Shown here: positions 50,769 to 59,280 of the stretch, piece after piece | Numbering within the stretch: the first letter of the stretch is position 1 | Layout: the number at the start of each line of letters is the position of its first letter | Origin: Catenuloplanes atrovinosus | GTDB lineage: Bacteria; Actinomycetota; Actinomycetes; Mycobacteriales; Micromonosporaceae | Assembly (NCBI RefSeq): GCF_031458235.1 | Contig: NZ_JAVDYB010000001.1 | Span: 4,237,001 to 4,301,000, forward strand | Length of the DNA: 64,000 bases | Direction: 5' to 3' | Position numbers and translations under genes: made by a program | The notes under the pieces: model-generated | The model's database searches: none | The model's input: the letters and a program-made list of their open reading frames with translations, nothing else | Told to the model about the DNA's origin: nothing

Positions 50769-51631
50769 CCCCGCTCGGTGCGGTAGCGGCCCGGCGGCAT
50801 GCCGTACTTGCGGCGGAACGCGGCCGTGAACGCGAACGGCGTCGCGTACCCGGTGCGGCGCGCGACGGCCGTCAGCGGCTCGCGCGTCTCCCGCAGCAGC
50901 CGCTCACCCGCGGCCAGCCGCCGATCGGTCAGGTACGCCATCGGCGGCGCGCCGGTCACCGCCTGGAAGCGCCGGGTGAACGCGCTGCGCGACAGCCCCG
51001 CGAGGTCGCTGAGCTGCTGCACGGTCCACGGCCGCGCCGGCTGCTCGTGCATCGCCCGCAGCGCCTCCGCGACGCCCGGCTCGTCGCTGAACGGCCAGCG
51101 CCGCTGCAGGTGGCGCAGGATGTGCACGAGCATCAGATCGATCAGCGCGCCCCGCGCCGCACCGCTGCCCGGCCCCTCCCGCGCGTAGTCCGCGCCGAGC
51201 ATCTCCACCACCGCGCGCAGATGCGGATCGTCGTCGTAGTCGGGGGTGAACGCGACCACCTCCGGCAGGTGCCGGAGCAGCGCGGGCAGCCGCCCACCCG
51301 GCAGCGGGTACGTACCGCACAGGAACTCGAAGTCCGCCGGCGCGGCCGGCGGCGTCTCCCCCATCGCGGCCGGCGGAAGCTCCGCGAGCGTGCAGGGCTC
51401 GCGGGCGATGCCGTGCGCGGCACCGGCGGCCACGAACACGATGTCCCCACGCCGCACCGCGGCCGGCGCCGACCGCTCGGTGATCAGCCAGCCGTCACCA
51501 GAGAGCATCACGTGGAAGCCGAGCACCGGCATGACGGGCAGCCGCAGCCCGTACGGCCCGGACTCCGCGATCCGCCGCCCGTTGGCCCGGCCGACGCTCA
51601 CGCTGCCGACCGCGGCCGTGATCAGATCCAT
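50765..51631 (-). CDS. AraC-family regulator with cupin-type sensing domain
   Basis: A 288-residue regulator. The N-terminal Cupin_6-like domain includes LPVMPVLGFHVMLSGDGWLITERSAP, GDIVFVAAGAAHGIA and EFLCGTYPL. It is followed by LDRMLVHILRHLQ-like helices and two helix-turn-helix motifs (WTVQQLSDLAGLSRSAFTRRFQAVTG and LTAVARRTGYATPFAFTAAFRRKYGMPPGRYR). The frame is open to 51910, but ATG 51631 gives a standard-length family member. Regulators of this subgroup usually sit beside the oxidoreductase or methyltransferase they control, here the coupled methyltransferase. Confidence 0.9.
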   Translation of the reverse strand: MDLITAAVGSVSVGRANGRRIAESGPYGLRLPVMPVLGFHVMLSGDGWLITERSAPAAVRRGDIVFVAAGAAHGIAREPCTLAELPPAAMGETPPAAPADFEFLCGTYPLPGGRLPALLRHLPEVVAFTPDYDDDPHLRAVVEMLGADYAREGPGSGAARGALIDLMLVHILRHLQRRWPFSDEPGVAEALRAMHEQPARPWTVQQLSDLAGLSRSAFTRRFQAVTGAPPMAYLTDRRLAAGERLLRETREPLTAVARRTGYATPFAFTAAFRRKYGMPPGRYRTERG

Positions 51632-51791
51632 CGTCCGATGGTAGTCCGCCCTCCACCGCCCCCTCCGCGCGTTCGATGCCGTTCCGGACAGTACGGACCT
51701 GTGCGGTCGGCACCCGAACAGCGATCGGACAGGTTGTGATGTCGGTCGATGAGGTTCCGCGCCGGAACCTCCCGAGTCGAAGGAGCACCTC

Positions 51792-52193
51792 ATGCGCAGA
51801 CGCGCGATACGTACCGCCCTCGCCGCCGCGGTGATGACGACCCTGGCACTGCTCACCGCTCCCTCCTCCGTCGCCCAGGCGGCCGGCACCACCGCGGCGG
51901 CGCCGGCCACGCCCGTGTGGTCCCTCTACAACGCCGGTAGCGTGGGCGTGGGCTTCATCTATTCGGGCTGGCCGATCAGCGGGCAGTACGAGGACGTCCT
52001 GGATCCCGGATGGGTCGCGCTCGACGTCTACGGGGTCTACATCGGCTCCGGCTACTGCGCCCAGCGGTGGACCAGCACCTCCTCAGCCGTCGACGGCCCG
52101 TGGAGGCGCGCCGGCTCGGACTTCCCTCCCGGCAAGTACCAGCTCTCCGGGCAGTACTACGTCAAGATCGTGCCCTACCGCGGCACGTGCTGA
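51792..52193 (+). CDS. Small secreted protein of unknown function
   Basis: A 133-residue exported protein: signal peptide with MRRRAIRTALAAAVMTTLALLT, cleavage after AQAA near residue 31. The mature part is aromatic, Gly/Ser/Tyr-rich and beta-like (VWSLYNAGSVGVGFIYSGWP, VYGVYIGSGYCAQRW, YYVKIVPYRGTC). Its two cysteines probably form one disulfide. It resembles other small actinobacterial wall-associated proteins, but no family is certain. AAGGAGC lies 6-7 nt before the ATG. Confidence 0.72.
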   Translation: MRRRAIRTALAAAVMTTLALLTAPSSVAQAAGTTAAAPATPVWSLYNAGSVGVGFIYSGWPISGQYEDVLDPGWVALDVYGVYIGSGYCAQRWTSTSSAVDGPWRRAGSDFPPGKYQLSGQYYVKIVPYRGTC

Positions 52194-52291
52194 CCCGGCC
52201 GGGACCGGACACGGTCGACGTCGCGACACGTCCGTCCGGGTCCGCGGCGACATGACATCTATTGTCGGTCTTCTATGGTTAACTGAAGGCC

Positions 52292-53281
52292 GTGACGACC
52301 GAACGTCAACCGGCCGCCGAGCGGTTCCTGCCAGACAGACCCGGTTCAGCGACTGACTTCGTGGCCGACCTTCGGCGGCTCCGGGCAGAGGTGGGGGCAC
52401 CATCCCTCCGCGACCTGGGACGGATCGCGAATCGGCGCCGCACCGAGCCGCTGCCGGCCAGCACCACCTCGGAGGTGCTGGCCGGTAAGCGATTACCGAG
52501 GCTTCCCCGGCTGGAGTTCGTCGAGTCGTACGTGGGCGCCTGCCTGACGAAGGCCGGCCTGCCGGAGGAGCACATCGCCGACCGGATGACGCGGTGGCGC
52601 GACGCCTGGCTGTCGCTCGCCGAGTCGAAGCCGTCCGAGGCGCCGCCACCGTCCCCCGCCCCGGCGCGGCGGAGGCGCCTCGGACGGGGCTGGGTGCTGG
52701 TGGCCGCGGCGTTCGCGGCCGGGGCGCTCGTCGGATCGGCCGGGATCCGCTCGATCGGCACCCCCGACCCGGCCGGAACCCTCACCGCCCTCGACCCGGC
52801 CGGAACCCTCCCGGCGTCCGCGGAACAGAGCGACGCCTGCGAGGCGCCCGGCCCGGCCGCCACCGGACGCGACGCGCTCGCCGGCACCCCACCGTGGTGG
52901 ACCGACAAGGCCGACTTGCCGCTCGACGCCGGCGACCGGGCATTCGGCATCACGGTGCGACCCGGCACGTCCCGCCCCGGCGACCTGATCGTCGTGAAGA
53001 GCGCCGTACGCATCGAAACCGGCCGCCGCTACGTGCTCACGTTCACCGCCCGCGCCGACCGCCCGGCCAGCTTCCGCGTCCGGGTCCAGGACAACGACGC
53101 CCCGCACTACGTCCACTCCATCGACCGGGACCTGCCGGTCGACACCCAGAACTGCCACCATCGGTACGAGTTCACCGGCGGCAAGACCAGCGCCCAGTCC
53201 GAACTCACATTCCAGCTCGGCGGCCAGCCCCACGAGTTCCACCTCAACATCAGCGCCGTCACCCTGGTCGAGATCGACTGA
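52292..53281 (+). CDS. Membrane-anchored helix-turn-helix protein with extracellular beta domain
   Basis: A 329-residue protein starting at GTG. The cytoplasmic part (about 20-110) is XRE-like, with FVADLRRLRAEVGAPSLRDLGRIANRR, STTSEVLAGKRLPRLPRLEFVESYV and a Trp-rich helix RWRDAWLSLAE. A Pro-rich linker and basic patch precede one transmembrane helix (WVLVAAAFAAGALVGSAGI, about 134-152). The outside part is a predicted jelly-roll/CBM-like domain (YVLTFTARADRPASFRVRVQDND, SELTFQLGGQPHEFHLNISAVTLVEID). A short repeat (ALDPAGTL twice) lies between. The plan suggests a surface-sensing regulator, though the inner domain may act in binding partner proteins instead of DNA. Confidence 0.78.
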   Translation: MTTERQPAAERFLPDRPGSATDFVADLRRLRAEVGAPSLRDLGRIANRRRTEPLPASTTSEVLAGKRLPRLPRLEFVESYVGACLTKAGLPEEHIADRMTRWRDAWLSLAESKPSEAPPPSPAPARRRRLGRGWVLVAAAFAAGALVGSAGIRSIGTPDPAGTLTALDPAGTLPASAEQSDACEAPGPAATGRDALAGTPPWWTDKADLPLDAGDRAFGITVRPGTSRPGDLIVVKSAVRIETGRRYVLTFTARADRPASFRVRVQDNDAPHYVHSIDRDLPVDTQNCHHRYEFTGGKTSAQSELTFQLGGQPHEFHLNISAVTLVEID

Positions 53282-53294
53282 TCGTCCACTGAGG

Positions 53295-53657
53295 TGCACC
53301 CAACCGGCGATCCGCATCCGCCGGGGCCGTCCTCTACGGTCGTCCACGCCCGACGTGGTGCACCTGGTCGAGGAGCGGCCGGTCGCGGTCTTCGACGCGA
53401 AGTACAAACTGGAGAGCCCGACGTCCCGCTACCCGAACGCGGACGCCTACCAGATGCTCGCCTACTGCACCGCCCTCCACGTGCCGGCCGGATGGCTGCT
53501 CTACGCCCAGGGCAGCGGGCCCGCGCGTACCCGCCGGATCCGGCACACCGGCATCGACGTCATCCACCATCCGCTGGACCTGACGGCGTCACCGGACCAC
53601 ATCCTGGCCGACATCCGGCGTGTCGCCGCCACGGCGATGGGCGGCCAGGCCCGGTAG
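53295..53657 (+). pseudogene. 3' remnant of a McrC-like restriction nuclease gene
   Basis: The frame reads RSSTPDVVHLVEERP, AVFDAKYKLE, NADAYQMLAYCTAL and AGWLLYAQGS. This is the PD-(D/E)xK nuclease core of the McrBC component McrC (PDxVL, DAKYK, YQMLAYC). Only about 100-120 residues remain where full proteins exceed 350, and no McrB GTPase gene is adjacent. Homology extends upstream of the first GTG (53355) without a start codon, towards the preceding gene's stop. It is therefore read as a 5'-truncated pseudogene, although a stand-alone short nuclease from GTG 53355 is not excluded. Confidence 0.65.
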
Positions 53658-53667
53658 CGGCGGCACG

Positions 53668-54225
53668 TCATTCGCCGGGGCGGGTGCGCAGGGTGCGTGC
53701 CCACGGGGCGTCGACGCTCACCGCGTCGATCGCCACCAGGACGTTGCTGAGCAGGGCGTCGGCGAAGTAGCGGCGGATGCGGTCCTCGGCGGCGCCGGTG
53801 GCCGCGCGCAGGTATTCGACCTGTCTGGCGTAGCAGGCGCGGACGGCCTCGCCGATGACCGGGTCGGCGGCGCTGCCCTGCGCGTGCAGCAGGATCATCA
53901 GCATGGTCCGGTCGGCGATGAGCTCGTCGTAGGAGGCGCTGATCGCCCGCAGGATCGTCTCCGGGTCGGTGCCGCGGACCGTGGCCACCGCCGCGGACGC
54001 GGACTCCAGCAGGCGGTCGGAGCAGTGGTCGATGACGGCGGCGAACAGCGCCTGCTTGTCCTTGAACAGCCGGTACAGGTATCCCTGGGAGATGCCGGCG
54101 GCCGCGGCGACGTCCGTCGTGGAGGTGCCGTAGTAGCCGCGTTCGGAGAACGCCTGGACAGCGGTGCGCAGCACCGTCGCCCGGCGTTCCGCGGCGGTGG
54201 AGCGCTGTCGTGCCTTCGCCTGCAT
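53668..54225 (-). CDS. TetR-family regulator of the SnoaL/luciferase-like cluster
   Basis: A 185-residue regulator. The helix-turn-helix spans about 8-55 (RQRSTAAERRATVLRTAVQAFSERG, TSTTDVAAAAGISQGYLYRLFKDKQALF). The ligand domain has ELIADRTMLMILLHAQGSAADPVI, the pattern of TetR_C_33-like regulators that sense lipophilic compounds. ATG 54225 is preferred over TTG 54237. It follows the SnoaL-like gene by 19 bp and probably binds the inverted repeat upstream of that gene. Confidence 0.9.
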   Translation of the reverse strand: MQAKARQRSTAAERRATVLRTAVQAFSERGYYGTSTTDVAAAAGISQGYLYRLFKDKQALFAAVIDHCSDRLLESASAAVATVRGTDPETILRAISASYDELIADRTMLMILLHAQGSAADPVIGEAVRACYARQVEYLRAATGAAEDRIRRYFADALLSNVLVAIDAVSVDAPWARTLRTRPGE

Positions 54226-54244
54226 GCGACCAATCAACCACAGG

Positions 54245-54694
54245 TCATCGCGTTGTGAACGCCGACACCATGCCGTCGGTGCCGCCGAGCGCGTCCGCGA
54301 CGACCTGCGGGTTCCAGTAGTCGACGAAGCGGCTCATCCTGCCGCCGGTCGTCTCGACGACGCAGATGAACGCCTGGTGGTACGGCCGGCCGGTGCGCCG
54401 CGCGACCCCGGTGCCGCTGACCTCCGCGATGACCAGGGTCGGGTCGACCGTGTCGTGGAACCGGGGCTCGGAGAACGTGACACGGAAGTTCTCCGCGAAG
54501 CTCGTCACGTGGGCGAGCAGGCGCTGGCGTCCGGCGACCCGGGCCGGGTAGCCGGCCGGGGCGTAGGGGAACTCCACGGCGCCGTCCTCGGTGAACAGGT
54601 CCACCCAGTCCTCGCCGCGCCCGGCCGCCAGCAGGTCCAGGTGGTCCCGGAAGACATGCTGCGTAGCTCTGCGGACGCTGTCGTCATCACTCAC
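54245..54694 (-). CDS. SnoaL/NTF2-like protein
   Basis: A 149-residue cone-shaped alpha+beta barrel. HLDLLAAGRGEDWVDLFTEDGAVEFPYAPAGYPARVAGRQRLLAHV and VIAEVSGTGVARRTGRPYHQAFICVVET and RFVDYWNPQVVADALGG fit the SnoaL-like polyketide cyclase/NTF2 family. Members act as cyclases, isomerases or ligand-binding proteins. It starts at GTG 54694 and is followed by the TetR gene. An inverted repeat lies 19-46 bp upstream. Confidence 0.88.
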   Translation of the reverse strand: MSDDDSVRRATQHVFRDHLDLLAAGRGEDWVDLFTEDGAVEFPYAPAGYPARVAGRQRLLAHVTSFAENFRVTFSEPRFHDTVDPTLVIAEVSGTGVARRTGRPYHQAFICVVETTGGRMSRFVDYWNPQVVADALGGTDGMVSAFTTR

Positions 54695-54712
54695 ACGTCA
54701 CCCCTGTGGTTG

Positions 54713-54740
54713 ACCTACCTCAACAAAAGCACTGGTAGGT
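54713..54740. promoter_or_regulatory. Inverted repeat operator upstream of the SnoaL-TetR genes
   Basis: ACCTACC (54713-54719) and GGTAGGT (54734-54740) are exact complements separated by 14 bp, in an AT-rich stretch just before the SnoaL-like start (54694, minus strand). Flanking TTG and AAG extend the similarity. A further TAAGTAAGTAATTA tract lies at about 54764-54777. It is the likely autoregulatory site of the TetR gene. Confidence 0.6.
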
Positions 54741-54797
54741 AAGGATCTTCAGCGCTTCCCTCGTAAGTAAGTAATTAACCACTCGCATAATTGTGTG

Positions 54798-55793
54798 TCA
54801 AGGCCGGCCGAACAGCGCGGCCAGGGCCGCGTCCGAGGCGGCCAGCGCGGTGCGGTCGAAGGTGCTGCTCGCGGCGACCAGTTCCGCCGCTCCGGTACGG
54901 TCGAGCAGCTCGGCGAGCCGGCGCTCCACCCGGGCCGGGGTGCCGGTGATCGCGGCGGCGACGGTCTGCGCGAGATACTGCCGCTGGCGCGCGGTGGGGT
55001 GCGCGGCGCGGACCGCGTCCACCGGTTCCAGCGGCGGGAAGACGCCGGTCGTCCGGCTTCGGGCCATCGACCACGCCTCCGGCAGCAGCAGGTCGGCGGC
55101 CTCCGCGTCGGTGTCCGCGATCAGCACGTCGAGGCTGATCGCCACGCGTGGCCGCTGCTGCTGTACGGACGGCCGGAAGTCGCGCCGGTACGCGGCGAGC
55201 GCGTGCAGCCCGGGCTCCGGGTCGCCGCCGACGCCCAGCAGCGGCCCGCCCACGATCACCGGCAGCCCGGCCGCGGCCGCCACCTGCAGTCCACTCCCGG
55301 TGGCCAGCACGTACAGCGGCACCGCGCCCTCCGGCCGCGGGCGCAGCGTGACCTCGGCCGAGCCGGTGAGGAACGCGCGCAACTCGTCGAGGTCGGCGGC
55401 GAAGTCACGCTCGGTCTGCCGCAGCGCCCGGCGCACCGGCGGGGTGAAGCCGGGCGAGCGGCCCAGCCCCAGATCCACCCGGCCCGGCGCGAACGCGGAC
55501 AGCGTGGCGAACTGCTCGGCGACCACGATCGGTTGATGGTGCGGCAGCATCACCCCGGCGGAGCCGACCCGGATCGTCGTGGTCGCGCCGGCCACCACTG
55601 CCAGCAGCACCGCCGGGGCCGCCCCCGCCACACCGGGAACCGCGTGATGCTCGGCGACCCAGAACCGGTCGTACCCGTGCCGCTCCGCCCACCTCGCCCG
55701 CGCCACGGTGCCACGCAGCGCCGCGGTGTCGGACTCACCGGCACGGGTACGGGACCGGTCCAGCAGGGATACGCCGACCTCGGAGTTGATCAC
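54798..55793 (-). CDS. Luciferase-like (LLM) flavin-dependent oxidoreductase
   Basis: A 331-residue TIM-barrel flavoenzyme. EVGVSLLDRSRTR starts strand one. AERHGYDRFWVAEHHAVPGVAGAAPAVLLAVVAGAT is the conserved EHH segment, and GSAGVMLPHHQPIVVAEQFATL with PGRVDLGLGRSPGF follows. ATGSGLQVAAAAGLPV is the FMN phosphate region. It uses FMNH2 (or F420H2 in some actinobacterial subgroups) to oxidise small substrates. The start is GTG 55793; the longer open frame upstream is low-complexity. It precedes the SnoaL and TetR genes on the same strand. Confidence 0.9.
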   Translation of the reverse strand: MINSEVGVSLLDRSRTRAGESDTAALRGTVARARWAERHGYDRFWVAEHHAVPGVAGAAPAVLLAVVAGATTTIRVGSAGVMLPHHQPIVVAEQFATLSAFAPGRVDLGLGRSPGFTPPVRRALRQTERDFAADLDELRAFLTGSAEVTLRPRPEGAVPLYVLATGSGLQVAAAAGLPVIVGGPLLGVGGDPEPGLHALAAYRRDFRPSVQQQRPRVAISLDVLIADTDAEAADLLLPEAWSMARSRTTGVFPPLEPVDAVRAAHPTARQRQYLAQTVAAAITGTPARVERRLAELLDRTGAAELVAASSTFDRTALAASDAALAALFGRP

Positions 55794-56031
55794 CCCAGAT
55801 CCAGCGCCGCCGGACGGGGACTTGTTCCCCCGCGGGGGGGCGTGGCCCTGCCGGAGAAAACCCCATGGGACCTTCGTGCGGTCGCGGCGGGAGCGCCGGC
55901 AGGAGGGCGCGGACCTCACCGTCGAGTGGTACACACCCGCTCGGAGCTGGGCCGCGGCGGAACGCCGTCGGCGCGGGTGCTGGACCGCGTGGCCGGCGCG
56001 CTGCTGCTGAGCCGCGCCTGACCCCGCGACG

Positions 56032-56679
56032 TCAGCGCCCCCGCGGCTCGCCGACGAGGTCGGCGAGCGCCTCCCTCACGACGGCGACGTCGGCCCGGAA
56101 CATCCCCGGCCGGGAGCGCCCCATCCTGCCCGCGAACCAGTACAGGAACGCGGAGATGGCCAGCGCGATGTACGACCCCGGGTTCCTGAACCACTCGCCG
56201 AGCATCGACAGGAGCCCGAGGAGCAGCGTCACCGTCGCCGGGACGGCGTAGATCCAGACCCAGATCAGCGCGTTGAACGACTCCCGGATCGTGCCCGTCA
56301 GCATCATGTCCGCACCGGACCACGGTCCGGCGTCCGCCGCGGCGACCGGCGTGGGGGCCGCGGCGACCGGCGTGGGTACCGCGGCGACCGAGGCCGGCCG
56401 GATCGGGCCGGTGGCACGTCGCGGCGGGACGGCCGGCGGGGCGGCCGGCGGGGCGGCCGGCGCCGGCCGGGCGACGAGCCGGCCCTTGAAGTGCGCGGAC
56501 ATCTGGTACGGACTGCCGTTGACCCGCACCTTGACCCGCCCGGACCGGTAGACCCAGGCGTGCGACGATCCGCTGAATATCCACCGGAATCGCTTGTCGC
56601 CCAGCTTGTCGCCCAGCTCCGCCAGCTTGTCGCCGTCGGCCCTGATCGAGACCTTCTCCGAATGACGCGTCAGCCGCAT
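56032..56679 (-). CDS. Hypothetical two-helix membrane protein
   Basis: A 215-residue protein. The N-terminal cytoplasmic part (about 1-65: VSIRADGDKLAELGDKLGDKRF, WIFSGSSHAWVYRSGRVKVRVNG) looks like a small beta domain. A Pro/Ala-rich linker is encoded by short tandem repeats (ATP-VAA units), and two transmembrane helices follow (NALIWVWIYAVPATVTLLLGLLSML and GSYIALAISAFLYWFAGRMG). ATG 56679 has a G-run ribosome binding site 4 nt upstream. Family unknown. The 238 bp to the luciferase-like gene hold no convincing gene. Confidence 0.65.
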   Translation of the reverse strand: MRLTRHSEKVSIRADGDKLAELGDKLGDKRFRWIFSGSSHAWVYRSGRVKVRVNGSPYQMSAHFKGRLVARPAPAAPPAAPPAVPPRRATGPIRPASVAAVPTPVAAAPTPVAAADAGPWSGADMMLTGTIRESFNALIWVWIYAVPATVTLLLGLLSMLGEWFRNPGSYIALAISAFLYWFAGRMGRSRPGMFRADVAVVREALADLVGEPRGR

Positions 56680-56742
56680 GCGTCCCCCCTCTTCGTGCCC
56701 GGCCACCATACGCGGCGGACGCCACCCCCGGCGATCTACACA

Positions 56743-56772
56743 TTGACATCGGTCGAAGGTGCGATGTCTGAT
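56743..56772 (+). promoter_or_regulatory. Candidate promoter of the sugar ABC operon
   Basis: TTGACA (56743-56748) is a perfect -35 hexamer. TCTGAT (56767-56772) lies 18 bp downstream, with four of six matches to TATAAT. The ABC ATPase gene starts at 56835, leaving a leader of about 56 nt. Confidence 0.5.
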
Positions 56773-56834
56773 GGGTCGATCAGTCATTGGGGGTTGCCGA
56801 TGAGCCGCACCATGACCGCGCCCGGGGCCGGCGC

Positions 56835-58322
56835 ATGACGCTTCTCCTCGAGGCGACCGGCGTGCGCAAGAGCTTCCCCGGCGTGCGGGCACTGAGCGAC
56901 ATGCACCTGGAGCTGCGGCACGACGAGGTGCTGGCGCTGGTCGGGGAGAACGGTGCCGGCAAGTCCACGCTGATGAAGCTGCTGACCGGCGCGCTCCGGC
57001 CGGACGCCGGCACGTTCCGGCTGGACGGCGAGGAGTTCGACCCGCGGCGGGCGGAGCCGCTCGGGATCAGCATCATCCATCAGGAGTTCAACCTGATGCC
57101 GGACCTGACCGTCGCGCAGAACGTCCTGATCGGGCGCGAGCCGCGTACCCTCGGCATGTTCATCGACGAGCGCCGGCTCAACGCGCGCACCGGCGAGCTG
57201 CTGGACCGCCTGGGTCTGCCGCTCGACCCGCGGGCGCGGGTCGGCGACCTGCCGGTGGCGCGCCAGCAGCTGGTCGAGATCGCGAAGGCGCTGTCCCACG
57301 AGGCCCGCGTGCTGATCATGGACGAGCCCACGGCCGCGCTGAACGACGCCGAGGTGGCGGTGCTGCACGGGCTGATCCGGCGGTTCACCGGCCCGCGCAC
57401 CGGCGTCATCTACATCTCGCACCGGATGGAGGAGCTGACCCGCGTCTCCGACCGGATCACGGTGATCCGCGACGGCCGCCACATCGGCACGGTGGAGACG
57501 AGGGGGGTGGAGCTGCCCCGGGTCATCTCCATGATGGTGGGCCGGGAGCTGGACCTGAGCGCGACGCCGGTCGGCGTCCGCGACGACCGCGCGCCGGTGC
57601 TGTCCGTGCGCGGCCTCGCCACGAAGAGGCTGCTGAAGGACATCACCTTCGAGGTACGCGAGGGCGAGATCCTCGGCATCGCGGGCCTGATGGGCGCGGG
57701 CCGCACCGAGCTGGGGCGCGCGATCGCCGGCGCCGATCCGATCTCCGCCGGCACCATCAGCGTCCGCGGCCGTCCCGTGCGGATCACCAGCCCGGCCCGG
57801 GCCGCCGCACTGGGCATCGGCTACCTCTCCGAGGACCGCAAGCGCTTCGGCCTGCTGCTGGACCAGTCCGTGGCCGCGAACATCGCGGTCGGCTCGCTGG
57901 GCGGCCCGCTGTCCCGGGCCGGTTTCGTGGACGACGGCCGGGTCCGCGCCACCGCCCAGCGATACATCGACGCCCTGCGGATCAAGACAGCGGGGGTACG
58001 CCAGGAGGCGCGCCACCTCTCCGGCGGCAACCAGCAGAAGGTGGTCATCGCCCGGTGGCTGGCCAGGGACTGCGACCTCCTGATCGTCGACGAGCCCACC
58101 CGCGGCATCGACGTCGGCGCCAAGGAGGAGATCTACCAGCTGCTCAACGAGCTGGCCGGGCAGGGCCGCGCGATCGTCATGATCAGCTCGGAGCTGCCGG
58201 AGATCCTGCGGATGGCACACCGCGTGCTGGTGCTCAGCGGCGGCCGGCTGACCGGCGAGCTGTCCGCGGCCGAGGCCACCCAGGAACGCATCATGCACCT
58301 GGCCACGCGGCGGGGGGTGTGA
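56835..58322 (+). CDS. Ribose-type sugar ABC transporter, dual ATP-binding subunit
   Basis: A 495-residue tandem ATPase like RbsA/XylG/MglA. The first half has Walker A GENGAGKST (about 38-46), a signature-like LPVARQQLVEIAKALS and Walker B VLIMDEPTA. The second half has a degenerate P-loop (GLMGAGRTELG), LSGGNQQKVVIARWLA and LLIVDEPTRGIDVG, the usual asymmetry of this family. It energises uptake through the permease encoded 1 bp downstream. No sugar kinase or LacI gene is next to it, so the sugar cannot be named. Confidence 0.93.
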   Translation: MTLLLEATGVRKSFPGVRALSDMHLELRHDEVLALVGENGAGKSTLMKLLTGALRPDAGTFRLDGEEFDPRRAEPLGISIIHQEFNLMPDLTVAQNVLIGREPRTLGMFIDERRLNARTGELLDRLGLPLDPRARVGDLPVARQQLVEIAKALSHEARVLIMDEPTAALNDAEVAVLHGLIRRFTGPRTGVIYISHRMEELTRVSDRITVIRDGRHIGTVETRGVELPRVISMMVGRELDLSATPVGVRDDRAPVLSVRGLATKRLLKDITFEVREGEILGIAGLMGAGRTELGRAIAGADPISAGTISVRGRPVRITSPARAAALGIGYLSEDRKRFGLLLDQSVAANIAVGSLGGPLSRAGFVDDGRVRATAQRYIDALRIKTAGVRQEARHLSGGNQQKVVIARWLARDCDLLIVDEPTRGIDVGAKEEIYQLLNELAGQGRAIVMISSELPEILRMAHRVLVLSGGRLTGELSAAEATQERIMHLATRRGV

Positions 58323-58323
58323 T

Positions 58324-59268
58324 GTGCTCGCCCGGCTCCAGCAACTCCTCGCGTTCGCCGGCCTGATCGTCATCGCGGCGGTCTTCGCGGTGGCCACGCC
58401 CACGTTCGGCACGTACGGCAACGTGGTCAACATCCTGTTCTCCACCGTGGTGATCGGGCTGCTCGCGCTGGGCACCACGTTCGTCATCGTGACCGGCGGC
58501 ATCGACCTGTCGATCGGCACCGGCATGGCGCTGTGCGCGGTCATGTCCGGCACGTTCGTCGTCACCTGGGGCCTGCCGTGGCCGCTGGGCGCGCTGCTCG
58601 CGGTGCTCTTCGGCGGCCTGATCGGGCTGGTCAACGGCGTCAGCACGGCGCGCTTCGGGCTGCCGCCGTTCATCGCGACGCTCGCCACCATGCTGGTCGC
58701 GCAGGGCCTGGCGCTGGTCGTCTCGGAGAGCACGCCGATCTACTTCAACGACTCTCCCGGTTACCTGTTGCTCTCCACCGGCACGCTGATCCCGGACTTC
58801 CCGAACGCGGTACTGGTGCTGATCGCGGCCACCGCGGTCGCGGCCGTGCTGCTGCGCCGGAGCGTGCTCGGCCGGTACGCGTTCGCGATGGGCAGCAACG
58901 AGGAGGCCACCGCGCTGTCCGGCATCGACGTGACCCGCTGGAAGATCGCGATCTACACGCTGGCCGGGTTGTTCACCGGCCTGGCCGGGGTGATGATCTC
59001 GGCCCGGCTCGGCTCCGCGCAGCCGGCCACCGGCGCCGGCTACGAGTTGCAGGCCATCGCCGCGGTGGTGATCGGCGGCACCTCGCTCTCCGGCGGCCGG
59101 GGTTCGATCGTCGGCACCGTGATCGGCGCGCTGATCATCTCGGTGCTCAACAACGGCCTTCAGCTGCTGTCCATCCCGCAGGAGTGGCAGAACGTGATTC
59201 TCGGGATCGTCATCCTCATCGCCGTCTACGCCGACATGGCCCGGCGCCGGGCGGTCGCCGTCCACTAA
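58324..59268 (+). CDS. Ribose-type sugar ABC transporter, permease
   Basis: A 314-residue RbsC-like membrane protein (BPD_transp_2) with eight to ten helices. Signature segments are TTFVIVTGGIDLSIGTGMAL, GLVNGVSTARFGLPPFIATLATM and IAAVVIGGTSLSGGRGSIVGTVIGALIISVLNNGL. It starts at GTG one base after the ATPase stop. It forms the channel for the sugar delivered by the lipoprotein encoded next. Confidence 0.93.
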   Translation: MLARLQQLLAFAGLIVIAAVFAVATPTFGTYGNVVNILFSTVVIGLLALGTTFVIVTGGIDLSIGTGMALCAVMSGTFVVTWGLPWPLGALLAVLFGGLIGLVNGVSTARFGLPPFIATLATMLVAQGLALVVSESTPIYFNDSPGYLLLSTGTLIPDFPNAVLVLIAATAVAAVLLRRSVLGRYAFAMGSNEEATALSGIDVTRWKIAIYTLAGLFTGLAGVMISARLGSAQPATGAGYELQAIAAVVIGGTSLSGGRGSIVGTVIGALIISVLNNGLQLLSIPQEWQNVILGIVILIAVYADMARRRAVAVH

Positions 59269-59280
59269 GGAGTGAGTCTC

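Noticed and set aside
55850-56021. Possible plus-strand gene tail (ELGRGGTPSARVLDRVAGALLL, ending at 56019)
   Set aside because: Some protein-like character appears in two frames, but there is no start, no ribosome binding site and no recognisable family.
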